Part shown: positions 21,401 to 33,931 of the stretch, piece by piece
How positions within the stretch are numbered: the stretch's first letter is position 1
Layout: each line of letters starts with the position of its first letter
DNA from: Certhia americana
Taxonomy: Eukaryota; Chordata; Aves; Passeriformes; Certhiidae
Length of the DNA: 64,000 bases
Assembly (NCBI GenBank): GCA_018697195.1
Contig: CM031858.1
Location: 128,225,133 to 128,289,132, forward strand
Direction: 5' to 3'
The notes under the pieces: generated by a model
What the model saw: the letters and a program-made list of their open reading frames with translations, nothing else
Databases searched by the model: none
What the model was told of the DNA's origin: nothing
Translations under genes and position numbers: made by a program

Positions 21401-23488
21401 TCTTGGTCACACCAAGTGCAACACAAGATTGACCTCTGCTCCAGGTTTCTAGTCCCATGTCAGTTTGTGTGAGAAGCAGAGAGACACTTCCAGAAAGCCT
21501 CTTGTCTCCCACAGTCCCATCAGCAGGACGTTTACACAGGCTTTCTTCATGTTCCACCGTTAGCTGTAGTAGGGCTCTTCACATGAAGCATGGGAATCCT
21601 AGATATTCAGGTGCTTGGGCTGGCTCTCAGATTGTCTACAGTGAACCTATCCCAGACTTGCTGGGAATCAGGATAATAGCCAGAGGTTTCCCACAACTTT
21701 TCAGCAATGTCTCACTGGCTGTATCAGTCACTCAGTTTCAGAATGACTATTTTGAAATGTCTGTCCCTCTGCTTCTTGCCACATCCCTACTCTTCTCACA
21801 GCCTGGAGGAAGGTAAGGAAGTATTTGCCTCTGTGCCATGGAAAAACATGGAAATGGCAAAAGTGACTGTACAGCCGATAAAAACTGTACTCTCAAAATG
21901 AGCATGAAACAGCCTGAAAAAATATATAAACAATATAATATTCCACCTGTATGGGGAGTGATGCTATCCAGCCATACCTGAGAAGATGAACTGTTCTGAT
22001 GCAGACAACTTCAGTAGGTTCTCTTGAAGTCATTCCAATGACTAAAGGACAGACACACCAGAAAGTAAATATTTGTGCTGGTGGTGAGCTCCTGCATTTA
22101 CGTAATGGAGCATAAGCTTGACTGACCAAAATCTTACACTGTGGGTACCTCACATACTTCAGAGCAGGCTTATTCTGATTTGCCAAAATTTTATTGTTCC
22201 CTTTATTTCATGAATATCCTATATGCCTTTTGGGGTGACACTTTTCCTCTTCTTTATGATATTCTCTAGTGTACAGATAAGTGGAGGAATTAGGAATGTT
22301 TTGCATGGCTGCTCTTCAGATTCTGAAACACACAGAGCCTTCATCTTTGAGAAAAGTTTACTACCTTCAGTGAGCCGTTCCAGTACTGTTTCTAAAGGCT
22401 TAGAACAATCTCTTTCATCATATGTTTTCCATTGACAAGCCAAATTCCTGGAGTGGGATTAATCTTTACTTTTTATAATTATTGCTTCAAGTAACCTGAA
22501 GATGTATTTTTAAATACTGCAAGCTGCATCTTTCCTGGATGTCAGGGCAGGACTTATAGTCCTGTTTTATAGTTCATAATGCACATGTGTATGTCTGGCT
22601 TGTTGATGCTTTGCATGTTGATATAAAAGCCATAATACTTCTCCAGTATCTTACACAGGACTCATATTCTTCCCTTTTGCTACACATAAAGCTTCAAGGT
22701 CATTTGTTCTTAAAACTAATGTACAAAGCAGAAACAATTCAAGAAAGTGGGAGGAGGCTTTGATTTCACAGGAGGCATAGTGGGCAGGCTGGTTTCTTTT
22801 AGGCAACAAAGTTGGCGGAAGCTTTCTTCACGGTCAATTCTTCATGAGGAGAACACCGGTAATTGCAAGTCATGATCTCCTCTCTCTCCATAACATTAAA
22901 AGACAGTAAAGCACAGGCAAACAGCAATAGAGTATGCCCCTAAACTGTTGGCAACCAGAAGGTATCTGGAACTTGCATGTTGAAGACATGGCCAAGGATA
23001 TCCCACTAGTGGCAACCCCCATGACGCAGCCCGAGTTCAAGCAGGATCTTTGCACTGAGCTAAGTGATTGCCCAATGTGATTTTCTGTTCTTGGAACCAG
23101 AATTGTTAAAAAATGCTAGAAAACAAGTAAAAATTTAACACTCTGCAGCTTGGTTTCTCAAGTGGATCTTTCTTCCTCCTCTAAGAGGAGGAAAGTTTGG
23201 CAAGAGAATAATACATATTGTTTAGTCAGATTGCCTGACAAAGGCAATACAGTTTAGAGATTTATATCTGTCTCCAAAGTCTATATCTAGGCACCTTTGA
23301 ACACACTGTATTCCAAAACTCAAATACACACAGATCCTATTAAGGCATTGGAAACAGCAGATACTTACCATCATTTCCTGAAGGCTTTTTCCTGAGGGTG
23401 GTAAAGATTATCATCCTTATCAGTTTTAGAACCTTTTGTGGTGTATACTGTAGCTCAAGATGGAAGAAAGTGAATTTCCTAAGTGGAA

Positions 23489-23514
23489 TTTTTTTTTTTT
23501 TTTTTTTTTTTTTT
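23489..23514. repeat. Homopolymer T26
   Basis: An uninterrupted run of 26 T. Length is likely to vary between individuals or assemblies. Confidence 0.95.
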
Positions 23515-24320
23515 ATCAGGACCATGGCTAATTTATGAATACAAGTGCAAGGGCCACTGAAACATTCATAACTGTGCCTGGATGGTCTTCGTATTTACAT
23601 GTCTGATGTTTCATTTAACTCCATTGAGCTCAAGCTATAAGTTTGGAAAGTCCACTACTTTCTTATATCTACAATTTCTTGCAGGCTGCATAATGATTAA
23701 GACATTGTATCAAATTTTCCCACCAAAAGAGAGGAGATGAAATGAAATGACTAGTCTAAGATAATGCTAGTTGGATCAGATATAGTTAACTTGAATTGCT
23801 TGTGAAGATCTATTTTAAACTTAAGATTAACAAGTTTGTATTGCTGCAGGCATCACACTCTCAGACTGGTTAACACCAGTTGCTCTCCCGGACATGCTCT
23901 CCAGATTAACCAGGCATGAAGTAACAGAACCTAAATATAGGTTTCTATTTTTGTTAGAAGGTGTTGTCCTTACCAGGTAAAATTTCTCATTCCTTCTCTT
24001 AGTAGCATATATGTTTTTTATACAGTCACTTTCTTTAAAGCAGAGGCAATAGAGTGCCTATAGAGTGATCACTGGAAAGTATTTGACATAGGCAAATAAA
24101 AGTATCTGGAACCACCAAAGGGAATTTGGTGCGGTTGTTTTAGCTGCTCTCCTTAATGATGTTGAAGCCTTTCTAATGCCTTTAAGTATGTGGTGTTTAT
24201 AAAAATATGACTTAAATTGCTGCTCATACAAATGCTGTTAGCTCTCAGGGAGTGCTAGTCTGGAAGATGTACCTTGGCTTCAGTCTCCAATAGCAGCTTT
24301 TCTGGTTGTTTTGTTGAGGG

Positions 24321-24340
24321 TTTTTTTTTTGGGGGGGGGG
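24321..24340. repeat. T10G10 homopolymer junction
   Basis: Ten T are followed directly by ten G, in a T/G-rich neighbourhood that extends to about 24357. Confidence 0.95.
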
Positions 24341-25070
24341 TTTGTTGCTTTTTTTTAATCTCCCTTTGGATCTGAATTCTTTTCTAAGCAAACATTTGTG
24401 TGTTGGTATACAATTCAGAATGTTCTGGGATCTTTTTTTATTTTGTTAGTTTGTGGGGGGAAAAAAAAGATAACAAAAACTTTCAAATGTGTCAATTTCT
24501 GTGGTGTTAGAAAACAAGAAAACTGATTGCTCATTTTATTTTTTTTTTCCATCAAGGTTTTATTTAGGAGAAGGTAAGGAGATAGGTCCTTTAAGCTTTA
24601 GCAAGGAAATACCCTTGTTTTACCAGTTCCTGCAGTCTTGGCTCAGTAAGGCACCTTGTTACCAGTACCAGGTCACCATGCCCAAGAAATCTCACACCAC
24701 TGGAAAGAGTCCCAAATACTCTTGTCCAAACACTCCTCCAGCTCAGCTTTGTATCATCTATACAAAGCAGATCCTAACATCAGATTAACTGATCTCCAGC
24801 TTGGAGAGACCCATGGTACCAAGAAAAATCAGTTTCACAACAACCATGGCACTTCTGTGGACCAAGACAGATGGGTAGGTGAGCAAATAAATCTCAGTAG
24901 TTAGAGAAATCCTTCAGCATCTCCAATGACCAGGACAGGACATTTAGGGGAGATTAGGAAGAGGGTGTACACCCAGGTCAGAGGGCATAAAGTCACTTAA
25001 GTGCCTCCTCACTAAAGTGATGAGCAGCACCACAGGTCTCTGTCGCTACATATTTGTGTTAATGCATTAA

Positions 25071-25088
25071 AACCTAAACTTTTAGGTT
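25071..25088. repeat. Small hairpin, 8-bp stem
   Basis: AACCTAAA and TTTAGGTT are separated by two bases. Confidence 0.75.
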
Positions 25089-27111
25089 TATCACTGCATA
25101 GTACTCCACATTTGCTGTTGGATTAGTGATTAACCTGCTTGTAAATGAGTTGGGCAATTTCTTGTTCCCACCTGCGCTTAAAAAAAGAGTGGTTCTGAGA
25201 GGGAAGGCCAACTCCTGCAGAATAGAGATAATAATTAATAAAGGAAGGGAATTCAGAAAAAAAGATAGGTGGAAATCTCTTCTATGTTAGTTGCTGTTGT
25301 TTTGGTTTTTTGTTTTTTTTTTTGCCTTGACATTTACAGCTTCAAGACCTGTAGGGTCAGTATTCAAGATTTTTGCATCTATGGTAAATATGCCTCCAAA
25401 TCTGATGCATCCCACTTTTCTTCATTTGTAGACAAAGCTTAGAAATACTTTGTTTTACAAGGTATTAGTACAAATGTTGCCTGCAGAGCAAGAGTCTGAC
25501 CCAGAAGAAAAGAATCCTGTTTTTTCCAGAGGAATTTGAGTGAAGCCTGAAATGCATTTGTATTGAAAATAGTGGTGTGCATGTTTGTCCCAGTGTTTCT
25601 AAAGGTATCTCTTAAAACCATCCATGACATTATTTCATATCTCGTTCGCTTGGGTAATAGGAAAAGCAAGAAAGGATTAATCTGTTTTCTAAGATATGTG
25701 GCATAGAGTTCATTATTTACATGGTAGACATAAACATTTCCAGTTCGTTTAATACAGGTTTGAATTAAATTTGTATTGTATAAGTGAACTTCTTGCTGGT
25801 GAATCACATCTGATGGACACAGAAGTCTTTCCATGCTGGTTCTGCTTGCTCATAACCCTGTTACCAGGGCTTGTGTGGTAATGGCAGGGTATGGCATAGA
25901 TGTGACAAGTTCTCTTTATCCACAGCAATCTCTTGTCTTTCATTTCTTCTGCACAACCTAAAAATACAGAAGGCATTTTAGTTTATGACTCACATTTGAA
26001 AATAAATATATAAAGAGCACAGGTACATTTTTCAATGGGGTTTCAATTTTTCAGAGCTAAATAACCAAGGAATGCAAGCTGTGCTTTTACTGATTGGTAG
26101 AGTGGATGACCATAAGGCAACCATCAAGCACATGGGTCCTGTGCCTCAAAGTCTCTCTTCAGAGGTTTCCAGGTCTTCTGCTTAGTGCCAGATCTTAAGC
26201 CCTAGTGCTGCTTGTCCCAGGCTCTTGACAACTGCTAGTTCAGTCCTAGATGTCACCTTTCTTTATTTCCATCTCCCTCAAATTTCTCTTTCTTTGATGA
26301 GGGATATGTTGAGCTCAGGAGAGGAGAATCATTCCCAGAACTGCAGTTGCTCTGGATTTCAGTGGACTCCAGTTCTTGTGGGCCCTGGTGAGGTATCTGT
26401 CTTGGTCCAGGATTTGTACCTCTCCCCTTTCTCTTCTTTCAACCCCAAAACTGTAAAGAGCAGTTTTAGCCTCTCCTTTCTACCCGTGAGTCAGCACATG
26501 GTGGGGTACCTCAGGGAGGGGTTCTCTCCCAACCTGCCCTTGCAGCTGTTTGACGCTGAATTGTGTAGCTGTGTGTTCCTTTGTCCAAAGAGAAGGAGTA
26601 CCTTCCCAGCTGCTAGGCATTCTCCTGAGCTAAAGGAGGAGAGCCACCTGCTTTCCTGCCTCTGTGCAGGCATTAACAGAGGCAGGATAGAAACAGGGAC
26701 ATCCCTTTGCCCAAAGGAACATCTAGAGAGTAATGGTTATTTTCTGGCCAATTAATATTTAATCATTCTATATAAAATGAATGGCTCCAACACGAAAAAT
26801 TGCAAGTGGGATTTTTTTTCTTCCCCTTACCCACAAGAATCTGTGATAACCTGAAGGTGAGAGCCTTCCTCCCCTGAAAAGTGTAAGGCACGATAAGTTC
26901 AAATCCTTAAGAGCAAAGTAACAGGGTGTAATGCCAGACCCTACCGAACACTTTGCTCAAGTTCATGGTTAAAAACTGCGGTGTAGAAGTTTCCCCTTTT
27001 CCGAAGTCACTGCCTTGCTTGCCTTGTGTTATTACAATCCCTGACAAACTTTTCAGGCTTATTTGAAAAGTTCAGTTCTGTGGCTGCCCTATTCTTAACA
27101 GTTCTTTACAC

Positions 27112-27120
27112 TATAAAAGG
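27112..27120 (+). promoter_or_regulatory. Candidate TATA box in a CpG-enriched stretch
   Basis: TATAAAAGG, an optimal TATA sequence, lies inside a stretch (about 26885-27300) where I count about eleven CpG by eye, several times the local density. A 167-codon plus-strand frame (27026-27529) overlaps it but resembles no protein I know. It could be the promoter of an unannotated transcript, an old LTR or chance. Confidence 0.3.
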
Positions 27121-27529
27121 AGACCTGCCAATTCTGAGGAGAAATGCTTTAAACCGCCCCATTATCACATCATACAGCCAGCGTTTAGGGGCTGTGAGTA
27201 ATGCCCGTGGGGCCTGGGCGGCCCCTACCACACCGAGCACTTTGGAATTTTCCACTTGGTTTTGTAAGAATCTTCGGCTCTGCCTTCGTCCAGCTCCCAG
27301 CTCCCAAGTCTGGAGGCAAAGGTCAGAATACATGGCCAGAACATTTACTGGTGCAATGGCTGGGTTTTACAAGGTCTATGCTGAGGACTGTCTTTCAATA
27401 AAGTACTGGCCCATTAAAAATGGTATACTTACAATTAGCATGGAAAACTTAGAAATTTGCCATCTCAGAGTGTTTTGCTGCCTAAGTGGGAGCATGATAA
27501 GACACACTGTTTACTTTTATGGTCAATAA

Positions 27530-28609
27530 AGTAAAGCCTGTTCTCAGATGCAGGGCTCTTAAGTGGCTGTCCATTGCTAACATGAGACTTTAGACAGATT
27601 TTATCCTTCTGACGTTCAGTGGAACAAATATCCTGTAGTTTGCAGATAAGGATCACTCCAGGATCAGTTTCAGTTTGACACAGTTGTTTCAAAATTCACC
27701 TTGGGTATATTTTTTCCCTTCAACTTTATCTAAAAAACTAATCAGCCTGGCTAATGAATTAAAGGGGACAGAGGAATCAATGGTCCTTATTTGCATTAAT
27801 TTAAATTAATACATACCTGTTTTATTGAATAAGGAGAGACAGGTCCGGTATTTATAAATAACTGATAGAGAATGAACATAATTCAGTAAAAATATTCTGG
27901 TTCTTTTGTTATGAAAATACACTGCAAATATAAGTATTTTTTAGATTAAAAAGACTTATCATGTGAAAGTGATCTCTGGACAGGTAAATGGTGCAATTGA
28001 AAGGAAGGATGATTGAATAGCTGAGGTCCTGCTGTTAGACTTAGGAGGCCTGGACTCAGTGCTCCCTGAACCAGAGCCCTGAATGGCTCTGAGAGCTCTT
28101 TGGATCTTTGGTGCTTCAATTTCCCATTCATGAATTTTCTTTCTTAGAGCAGAATGGTGAAAATGAACACCTGAGAAGTTAAGGATGTCAGATTTTCAGT
28201 TGTGCAATATGGTAAGAATAGAAGACCAATACAAAAGAAAAAAGGTCAGTCTTTTCTGAATGGGTTAAAGAAATGTAGTGGGAAAACTGGAAGGGCTGAC
28301 AAAGCTTTTTTGTTAAAGTCCCTCTTGTTTTTCCATGACATACTAAGCTAGCTCTGTAATATGGAGTGCTATAAGAAACCTTATTTGATAGCACAAAATT
28401 TGTTTCCAGAACTGTACAGTCCCTAATCATTCCTCAGACCTCTGGAAAATTGCACTGCATTCTTCTGGAAATAATTATATGTATTTAAGGTAATGAACTT
28501 ACTTGTCTGACTGCAGGCTGCAGGGTCAAAAAGACTCATGACTGTTCCTGTAATATTTGCTCAGAAGAAAAATATTCTGAATTGAGGTCTCACTTCTGCT
28601 GAAGCATAC
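27530..28609. other. Intergenic, no gene recognised
   Basis: AT-rich sequence between the TATA/CpG stretch and the orphan exon candidate. A patch near 28030-28125 faintly resembles MIR-type SINE sequence. Nothing firm is seen. Confidence 0.6.
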
Positions 28610-28837
28610 CTGCTTCTCATTGCAAGGACAGGGGATGTCAGCTGGCAGGACTTTATTAGAGTCAGTGAGACGGCTCAGGTGGGAAACAAAACTTTTCTGA
28701 GCAAGTTCCCTCTGTGCAGGAGTAACAGGCAGTTCAATGCCACGTAGTTCAGTGCCATGCACAGAAACCTGAACCATTCTTGTTGCTCCAGCTGGGTAAG
28801 CTATGGCAGCCAGTGTGAATGCTGCACTAGCATGGCC
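28610..28837 (-). CDS. Candidate orphan coding exon, unknown product
   Basis: This block of exactly 228 bp (76 codons) is open in one minus-strand frame, flanked by CCTCAACAG at its 5' side and CAG|GTATGC at its 3' side, with phase 0 at both ends. The translation starts GHASAAFTLAAIAYPAGATR and ends PADIPCPCNEKQ; it is compositionally protein-like, while the flanks quickly become AT-rich. I do not recognise the family. The opening loosely recalls a helical repeat of the Sel1/TPR kind, but the rest does not. No partner exon was found nearby. It could be one exon of a real minus-strand gene upstream of CALB1, a relic of a duplicated gene, or a chance frame. The upstream polypyrimidine signal is weak. 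Confidence 0.35.
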
Positions 28838-31472
28838 CTGTTGAGGCAAAATGGGTTCATTTGCAGTAAATACTAAAGGTGAAACATTTTATTCAACCCA
28901 TCTTAGTTCCTGAATAGTTATAAAAATGAACTCCTCAGATTTTCTGTGGTAACTTTTTATTGAAAATTACTTGATATAAACCCCATAGTAACTCTTTGGT
29001 GTCTTAGTTCTCATATAAACATCCTCAACCACTAGACAAAGAAAATGTTCCCCTTTTCCATGCAAAAATGAATGGCTTTTATGGCAGGAGATGCCTTTTT
29101 TGCAGGCCACAAAGAAGCATGGGGATGTGAGTGCATAAATAAGGCCCTCTCATGCTCAGAATTCAACCCTGTTAAGATAGAAGCAGAAGCTAAATGCAGA
29201 TCTCTGCATCTCAGACAGCTGCAGACACCAACAGGGGAAGAAGATCCCCATCAGAGGTTTGAATAAAAGGATTGTGTCATGATCAGTTCAGAAAAGAAAC
29301 AAACTTCAGCAAGATTCACAAGCATTGTGGCACCAGTTCAGCATTAACCAGCATCCAGTGTAATTCCTGCAGTCAGGAGAAGATTGCCTGGTGAGACATC
29401 GATTCCTGAAAGGCCATCTCCATCTCCCTGAGGACCTCAGTGCTTACCTATATGGAAGGAGATTTTGAGCTAACATTTTCAAAAAGGGATGATTTTAAGA
29501 CACCTCTTCGGGGCTTTTCTGCTTTGCTGACTTAGGTGGCTTTCGCCTGGTTTACCAGTTTTGCCTGTCTCTTTAGAAATGCTGCTCTATTTCCAGCCTG
29601 TGTAAGCCAGGCAGGCTCCCTCCCAGGGCTGTACATCAGCAGGCTAGAGGACAGCTGTCTGAAGATCCCTTGTGTACCTAGCCCTTTGTCAGTACTCTTA
29701 ACAATAGTTCAAAACTGAAGGCATTCAAATCTTTTCTGTCTATAGAGAAAGAAATGAAACAAATATTTAACTTGGTTTAACAGCAGGGCAGGAAAGGAAT
29801 GTTCCACAGAGCTCCATGAAGGTCCTATTGACTTTCTCTGTGTATCATGCTTTTGAATGTCTTCCCTCTTATTTGGTGAAATTGTAAGGACAAAACTCCT
29901 CAAGTTCTGGTTTTAGCAGGAGTCATTTTGGGGGTACTAGAAAAAGAAGAGGGAACATTGGACTCTGGGGCCACATTTCCATAGGGTAATGCTATTAAGC
30001 TGCTTGATTTGTGCACATCATTCTGCCTTGGGATTAAAGCTAGAAAGATATTTGGAAAACTACCTGCTCACTCAAGTTATTTGGATGAAGTGTGCTCACA
30101 AAGTACCCATTTGTGTTTATAACTGCTCTGTGCAGATTTTTGGCAGATGTTGTGCTGTTAGCCTGAAATATGTCCCTTTGTTCTCCTTAATGATCAAGAG
30201 CTGTTAATACCATGCTGTTTCTGATGTCTCTGTTGGTCAGTACTCTCTGCCTTCTTTACTCCAGCAGAAACAGGAATGGAAGAAGTGACAGCAGACCACT
30301 GCAACTCCCACTCATCTGATGTTACAAGCTGGAAAAGTGAGAAGATGTCTGGGAGGAAGAGCCATTTTCTTTTAATCAATTATTAACTGGCAAGTCACTC
30401 CAGCCAATCTTTGCTCAGCAGCTGAGTGAAACTTGTGAGCAGGTTTATGAGCAGACCAGGCTTAGCTGAAACCAAGTGCCAGAAAAATAGAATTCTGGGC
30501 AAACCTACTGAAAAAATTAGGCAGGTGACAAACTGTGGAGAAAATGAGAGTATGCATACTTATATTTATAGAAATGTTCTCATCCTAAGTATCATAAAGC
30601 TCTTTAGAAACCTAGAAATATACACAGTGTGTGAGGACTCTTTCATTCTACCCCTAGAAACAATAAGTGAATGAAAGAGGCCTTTCTATTACCACACATG
30701 GTAGCACTGCAGTGAAGAACATCCTATCTAGTAGCAGGTTATGTTGGCCAAATATAACTACCTAGTACCAGCTTGGCACAGTGTTGTTACTAGGGCAGCT
30801 ATTTTTACTGAGAGTGATATAGTGCCTGTAGCTAGTAGATGTTGTCAAAACACTGATGATGTCTTCATCACCACAATACCCCTTAAAATGGAGAAGTGCA
30901 CAGATGCAGTACAGAAATAAAGCCCTCATTTAAACTCTTTTTTCCCCAGGGGAAAAGAAATGCAAAGCTACTCAATTTTTATTTTTTGCTCACAATGAAC
31001 ATTAATTGTTAATATGATAAAAAAGATATCTCCAGTTTAGCAGTCACACAAGCTAGGTATTCTGTCAAAGGTCACGAAGAGGTGCATATCTTTTAAGGAA
31101 ATAGGGTCAAAGTTTTGGATGTGCAATTACATTGGAAGTAAAGCAAGCATAATCCAGATTAAGGTACATCATAGTAAGCGTCCAAGTTGACCTGCTGGAA
31201 AGGTAATTACTGTAAGTTTTCTGCTTAAAGCTGATATATGTTCTTTAGCTCTGATTCATGGTTGACAGGACACACAAACCTGGTCACCTTTTAACACCAG
31301 GAAGACTTTTTATGGCTCTGCAATTGTAGCTTTCTTGGAAGAAGCCCTCTGGGACCTCAGATTGCCAGACATTTTACAACTATGTGCTACAGAGTTTAAA
31401 TGGGGACCTGAAGTGAACAAATACCAAACATTTGTTAGAAGTGATTAAATGTTCTCAGAGCATTAGATTCTC

Positions 31473-31498
31473 AAAAAAAAAAAAAAAAAAAAAAAAAA
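31473..31498. repeat. Homopolymer A26
   Basis: An uninterrupted run of 26 A. No target-site duplication could be found by eye, so it is not shown to be a retroposed tail. Confidence 0.95.
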
Positions 31499-33912
31499 GT
31501 AGCTATGTATAATTGTTATAGTTGTCTTCAAAGGAGAACTTACTCTACAGCCACAGAGGTGTATCGCTAATGAACAGCAAATTAACCAAAACATTCTTCT
31601 GATAATGTGCTTTTCTTCAACTTACATAAGCATTACTTTCAGCAAAGAATTTCTAATGAGTTTCCTGCCACAGAGGACTTAACAGAAAAAAAAGGTACAA
31701 TGCACAGAGAGAACTATGTGAGAGTATAATGCTTCTAAATTATCAGAGCTATTCAAACACAGTCCTCAGAGCAGCTCTAGTGTGAGCTCTCTCTTCTATA
31801 CATAAAAATGCTACTTTGTATGCTTTTTATTTACTTTAATGCACTGTTATGGATTAGAAGAGTGGTTTAAAACAAATGTCTCTGCTCATGATTACCATGC
31901 CTTGGTAATGTCATGGAACAATTTTTGAAACATGAATTGGATTCCTTTTGCAAAAGGAGAAACTAAAGGGGAAAATGCTCTCTAGTAGTGTAGCTAATGC
32001 ATTGCAACCAGAGGTCTTCAGTGTGTGGGACTGGACTAGAGCAGCTCTTGTGAAAAAGGCAAAACAAAACCCTGAGAGGTACTGTGTAGATGTTGTGTTC
32101 TCAGACTCTTCACCTCCATAAATCTGTTCCTACTGTTCCACATAATTAAAAAATACAGATGGAATTTGTATCACCAATTCTTGCCGAACCAAACTAACAA
32201 CGCTGCTGTTTGGTTTTGTGTGTCACTTTACAAGTTTTCTTCTAGTCCAGTCATGTTCTAGTCCATTCCAAGGTATAGTCAACAGACTTGCTTAATGAAA
32301 TGCAAAGGATAACATTTGGCAATCACACTGAAGTAAAAAAGGTTGCAAAGGTCTCACTGCAGACTATTTGAAATGCCATGGAGTCCATACACGCAGCTTT
32401 ATTTGACCTTGGCTGCCTTATTAATGCAAGTAGGAATAACATTTTTACTAATGATTCCCTGCTGAGTTCTCTGGGCTGTAAAGCATGTACCTTATATGTA
32501 TAGGTAAGATGGTACAGGTAGATCCTAGCAGTACTACTTTCAGAGAGGAGAAATGGGGTTGGCATGGAAAACCAAGCTAAGAGATTGGAGATGGACATTA
32601 ATGTATAATTAATGGACCAAGAGACAGCATTCATAAAAGACTAAAACTGTTTGGTTACTAGAGTTCTATAATTACTTTCTGTGTTAGTTCATAATGTGTG
32701 GGTAAACCCTTCTGTCTATTGAAGCTGTTAAAAATAATCCACCTGGCATCAGTAGGACAGAGTCAGAGTCTGTTAGAAATGAGCAGTTCCCTGACAGGCA
32801 AATACCATCACATGCATAACCTGTAATGCACTTAACACTGCCTTGGTGGTAATATATGACTCTCTGTATTACATTTGTATATCTCCGTATATAAATGAAA
32901 GTGAAACCAATGTATATTTCAGTGGTAGTAGTACCATGACAATTTTTAAAAAAAATCCTAAGGGTGTGTATGTCTTCACAGCAAAAATTCTTCAGATTTT
33001 TTATAGGATGGGCTTTGGCTAGTGCCACTCTGTGATGCATTTATATGCCTTAGATAACAGTCTAGGTTTTCAAACTGCAGATGGAGGTGAAACAAGTGTC
33101 TCTTTTTAAGTTAATTTCACTTCCAAGCCATCTCGGTGGTGCTACTAATGAATTTCTGTCTCTATGTATATGATATTTCTGAATGTCTATCACCAGGGTA
33201 CCCAAATGTCATTATAAATTTAATGAACAGCTGCTGCCCATTAAAAGTAAGTGTAACTTCTATTGCTTAAATTAAACTAGTTTAAAGTAAAATGAGCTTT
33301 TAGGTTAGGCAGGTGTTGCTGCTATTTATATCCAAAAGTTGAATTTCTCCTAGACCAAGGGCTAATTTCAAATTGCATTTTTTTTCTGCCACTGTTATTT
33401 TTACAGAAAAAAAAGCGCCATAAATTAGTATCTAAACTGCATCTCAGCTCCATTAATTTCTAAAATATAAGTAATCATGGCAGAGGATTGAATGATATTA
33501 GATGAGGGACTTCTAGCATTAGCTTTTTATATTGCCAATTGAAGATATTATGCTGAGGTTAATTGGGCCATTCAATCGTGCTCTGCCACTTTGTCTTTCC
33601 TGAAAGGATTGAGTAAGATGGCTTGCTAAAATTCCTATTATCTCTGTAACAAATCTTAGTTTTACTACTGCTGGTCTAAGAGCAGAGGAAAAGGATTGGG
33701 GCAGTTTCAGAGTAGAATTAGTATCTTTGATGCTCTTTTGAATACTCGATTACTGGAGTTCTCAGGGGTGTCCAGAACCAAACTTTCTCAGGGCAAACAT
33801 TACAGAACAACTGTAAAATCTCTGCCAGGTAACTAATAGCAGCAAAAAAGGCCAGGTTCAGTATGTCTAGGACTGTTCTTCACAAATGGCTGAACAAGGT
33901 TCAGTCCCAAAT

Positions 33913-33931
33913 CACAGAGCACTGCTCTGTG
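33913..33931. repeat. Inverted repeat, 9-bp arms
   Basis: CACAGAGCA and TGCTCTGTG are separated by a single C. Confidence 0.8.

Larger units (their letters stand above)
13726..26880. other. Intergenic, no gene recognised
   Basis: About 13 kb of AT-rich sequence lie upstream of CALB1. It contains short tandem duplications (17132-17157, 17337-17372, 18368-18436), a T26 tract (23489-23514), a T10G10 junction (24321-24340) and an 8-bp-stem hairpin (25071-25088). GC-richer patches near 19.1-19.3 and 26.2-26.7 kb have open frames, but nothing I recognise as protein. Confidence 0.7.

Noticed and set aside
26225..26755. 176-codon plus-strand frame
   Set aside because: Serine/leucine-rich, without domain resemblance; no promoter, Kozak or splice context was identified.
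26885..26925. B-box-like GTTCAAATCC considered as part of a tRNA gene
   Set aside because: No A-box at the right distance and no cloverleaf arms.
27026..27529. 167-codon plus-strand frame
   Set aside because: No recognisable domain or splice context; the openness is compatible with chance in a locally GC-richer stretch.
31473..31498. A26 tract considered as the tail of a processed pseudogene
   Set aside because: No coding resemblance upstream and no flanking target-site duplication found by eye.
32404..32412. TGACCTTGG (SF-1/ERR-type site)
   Set aside because: A single 9-mer expected by chance several times in 64 kb; nothing around supports it.
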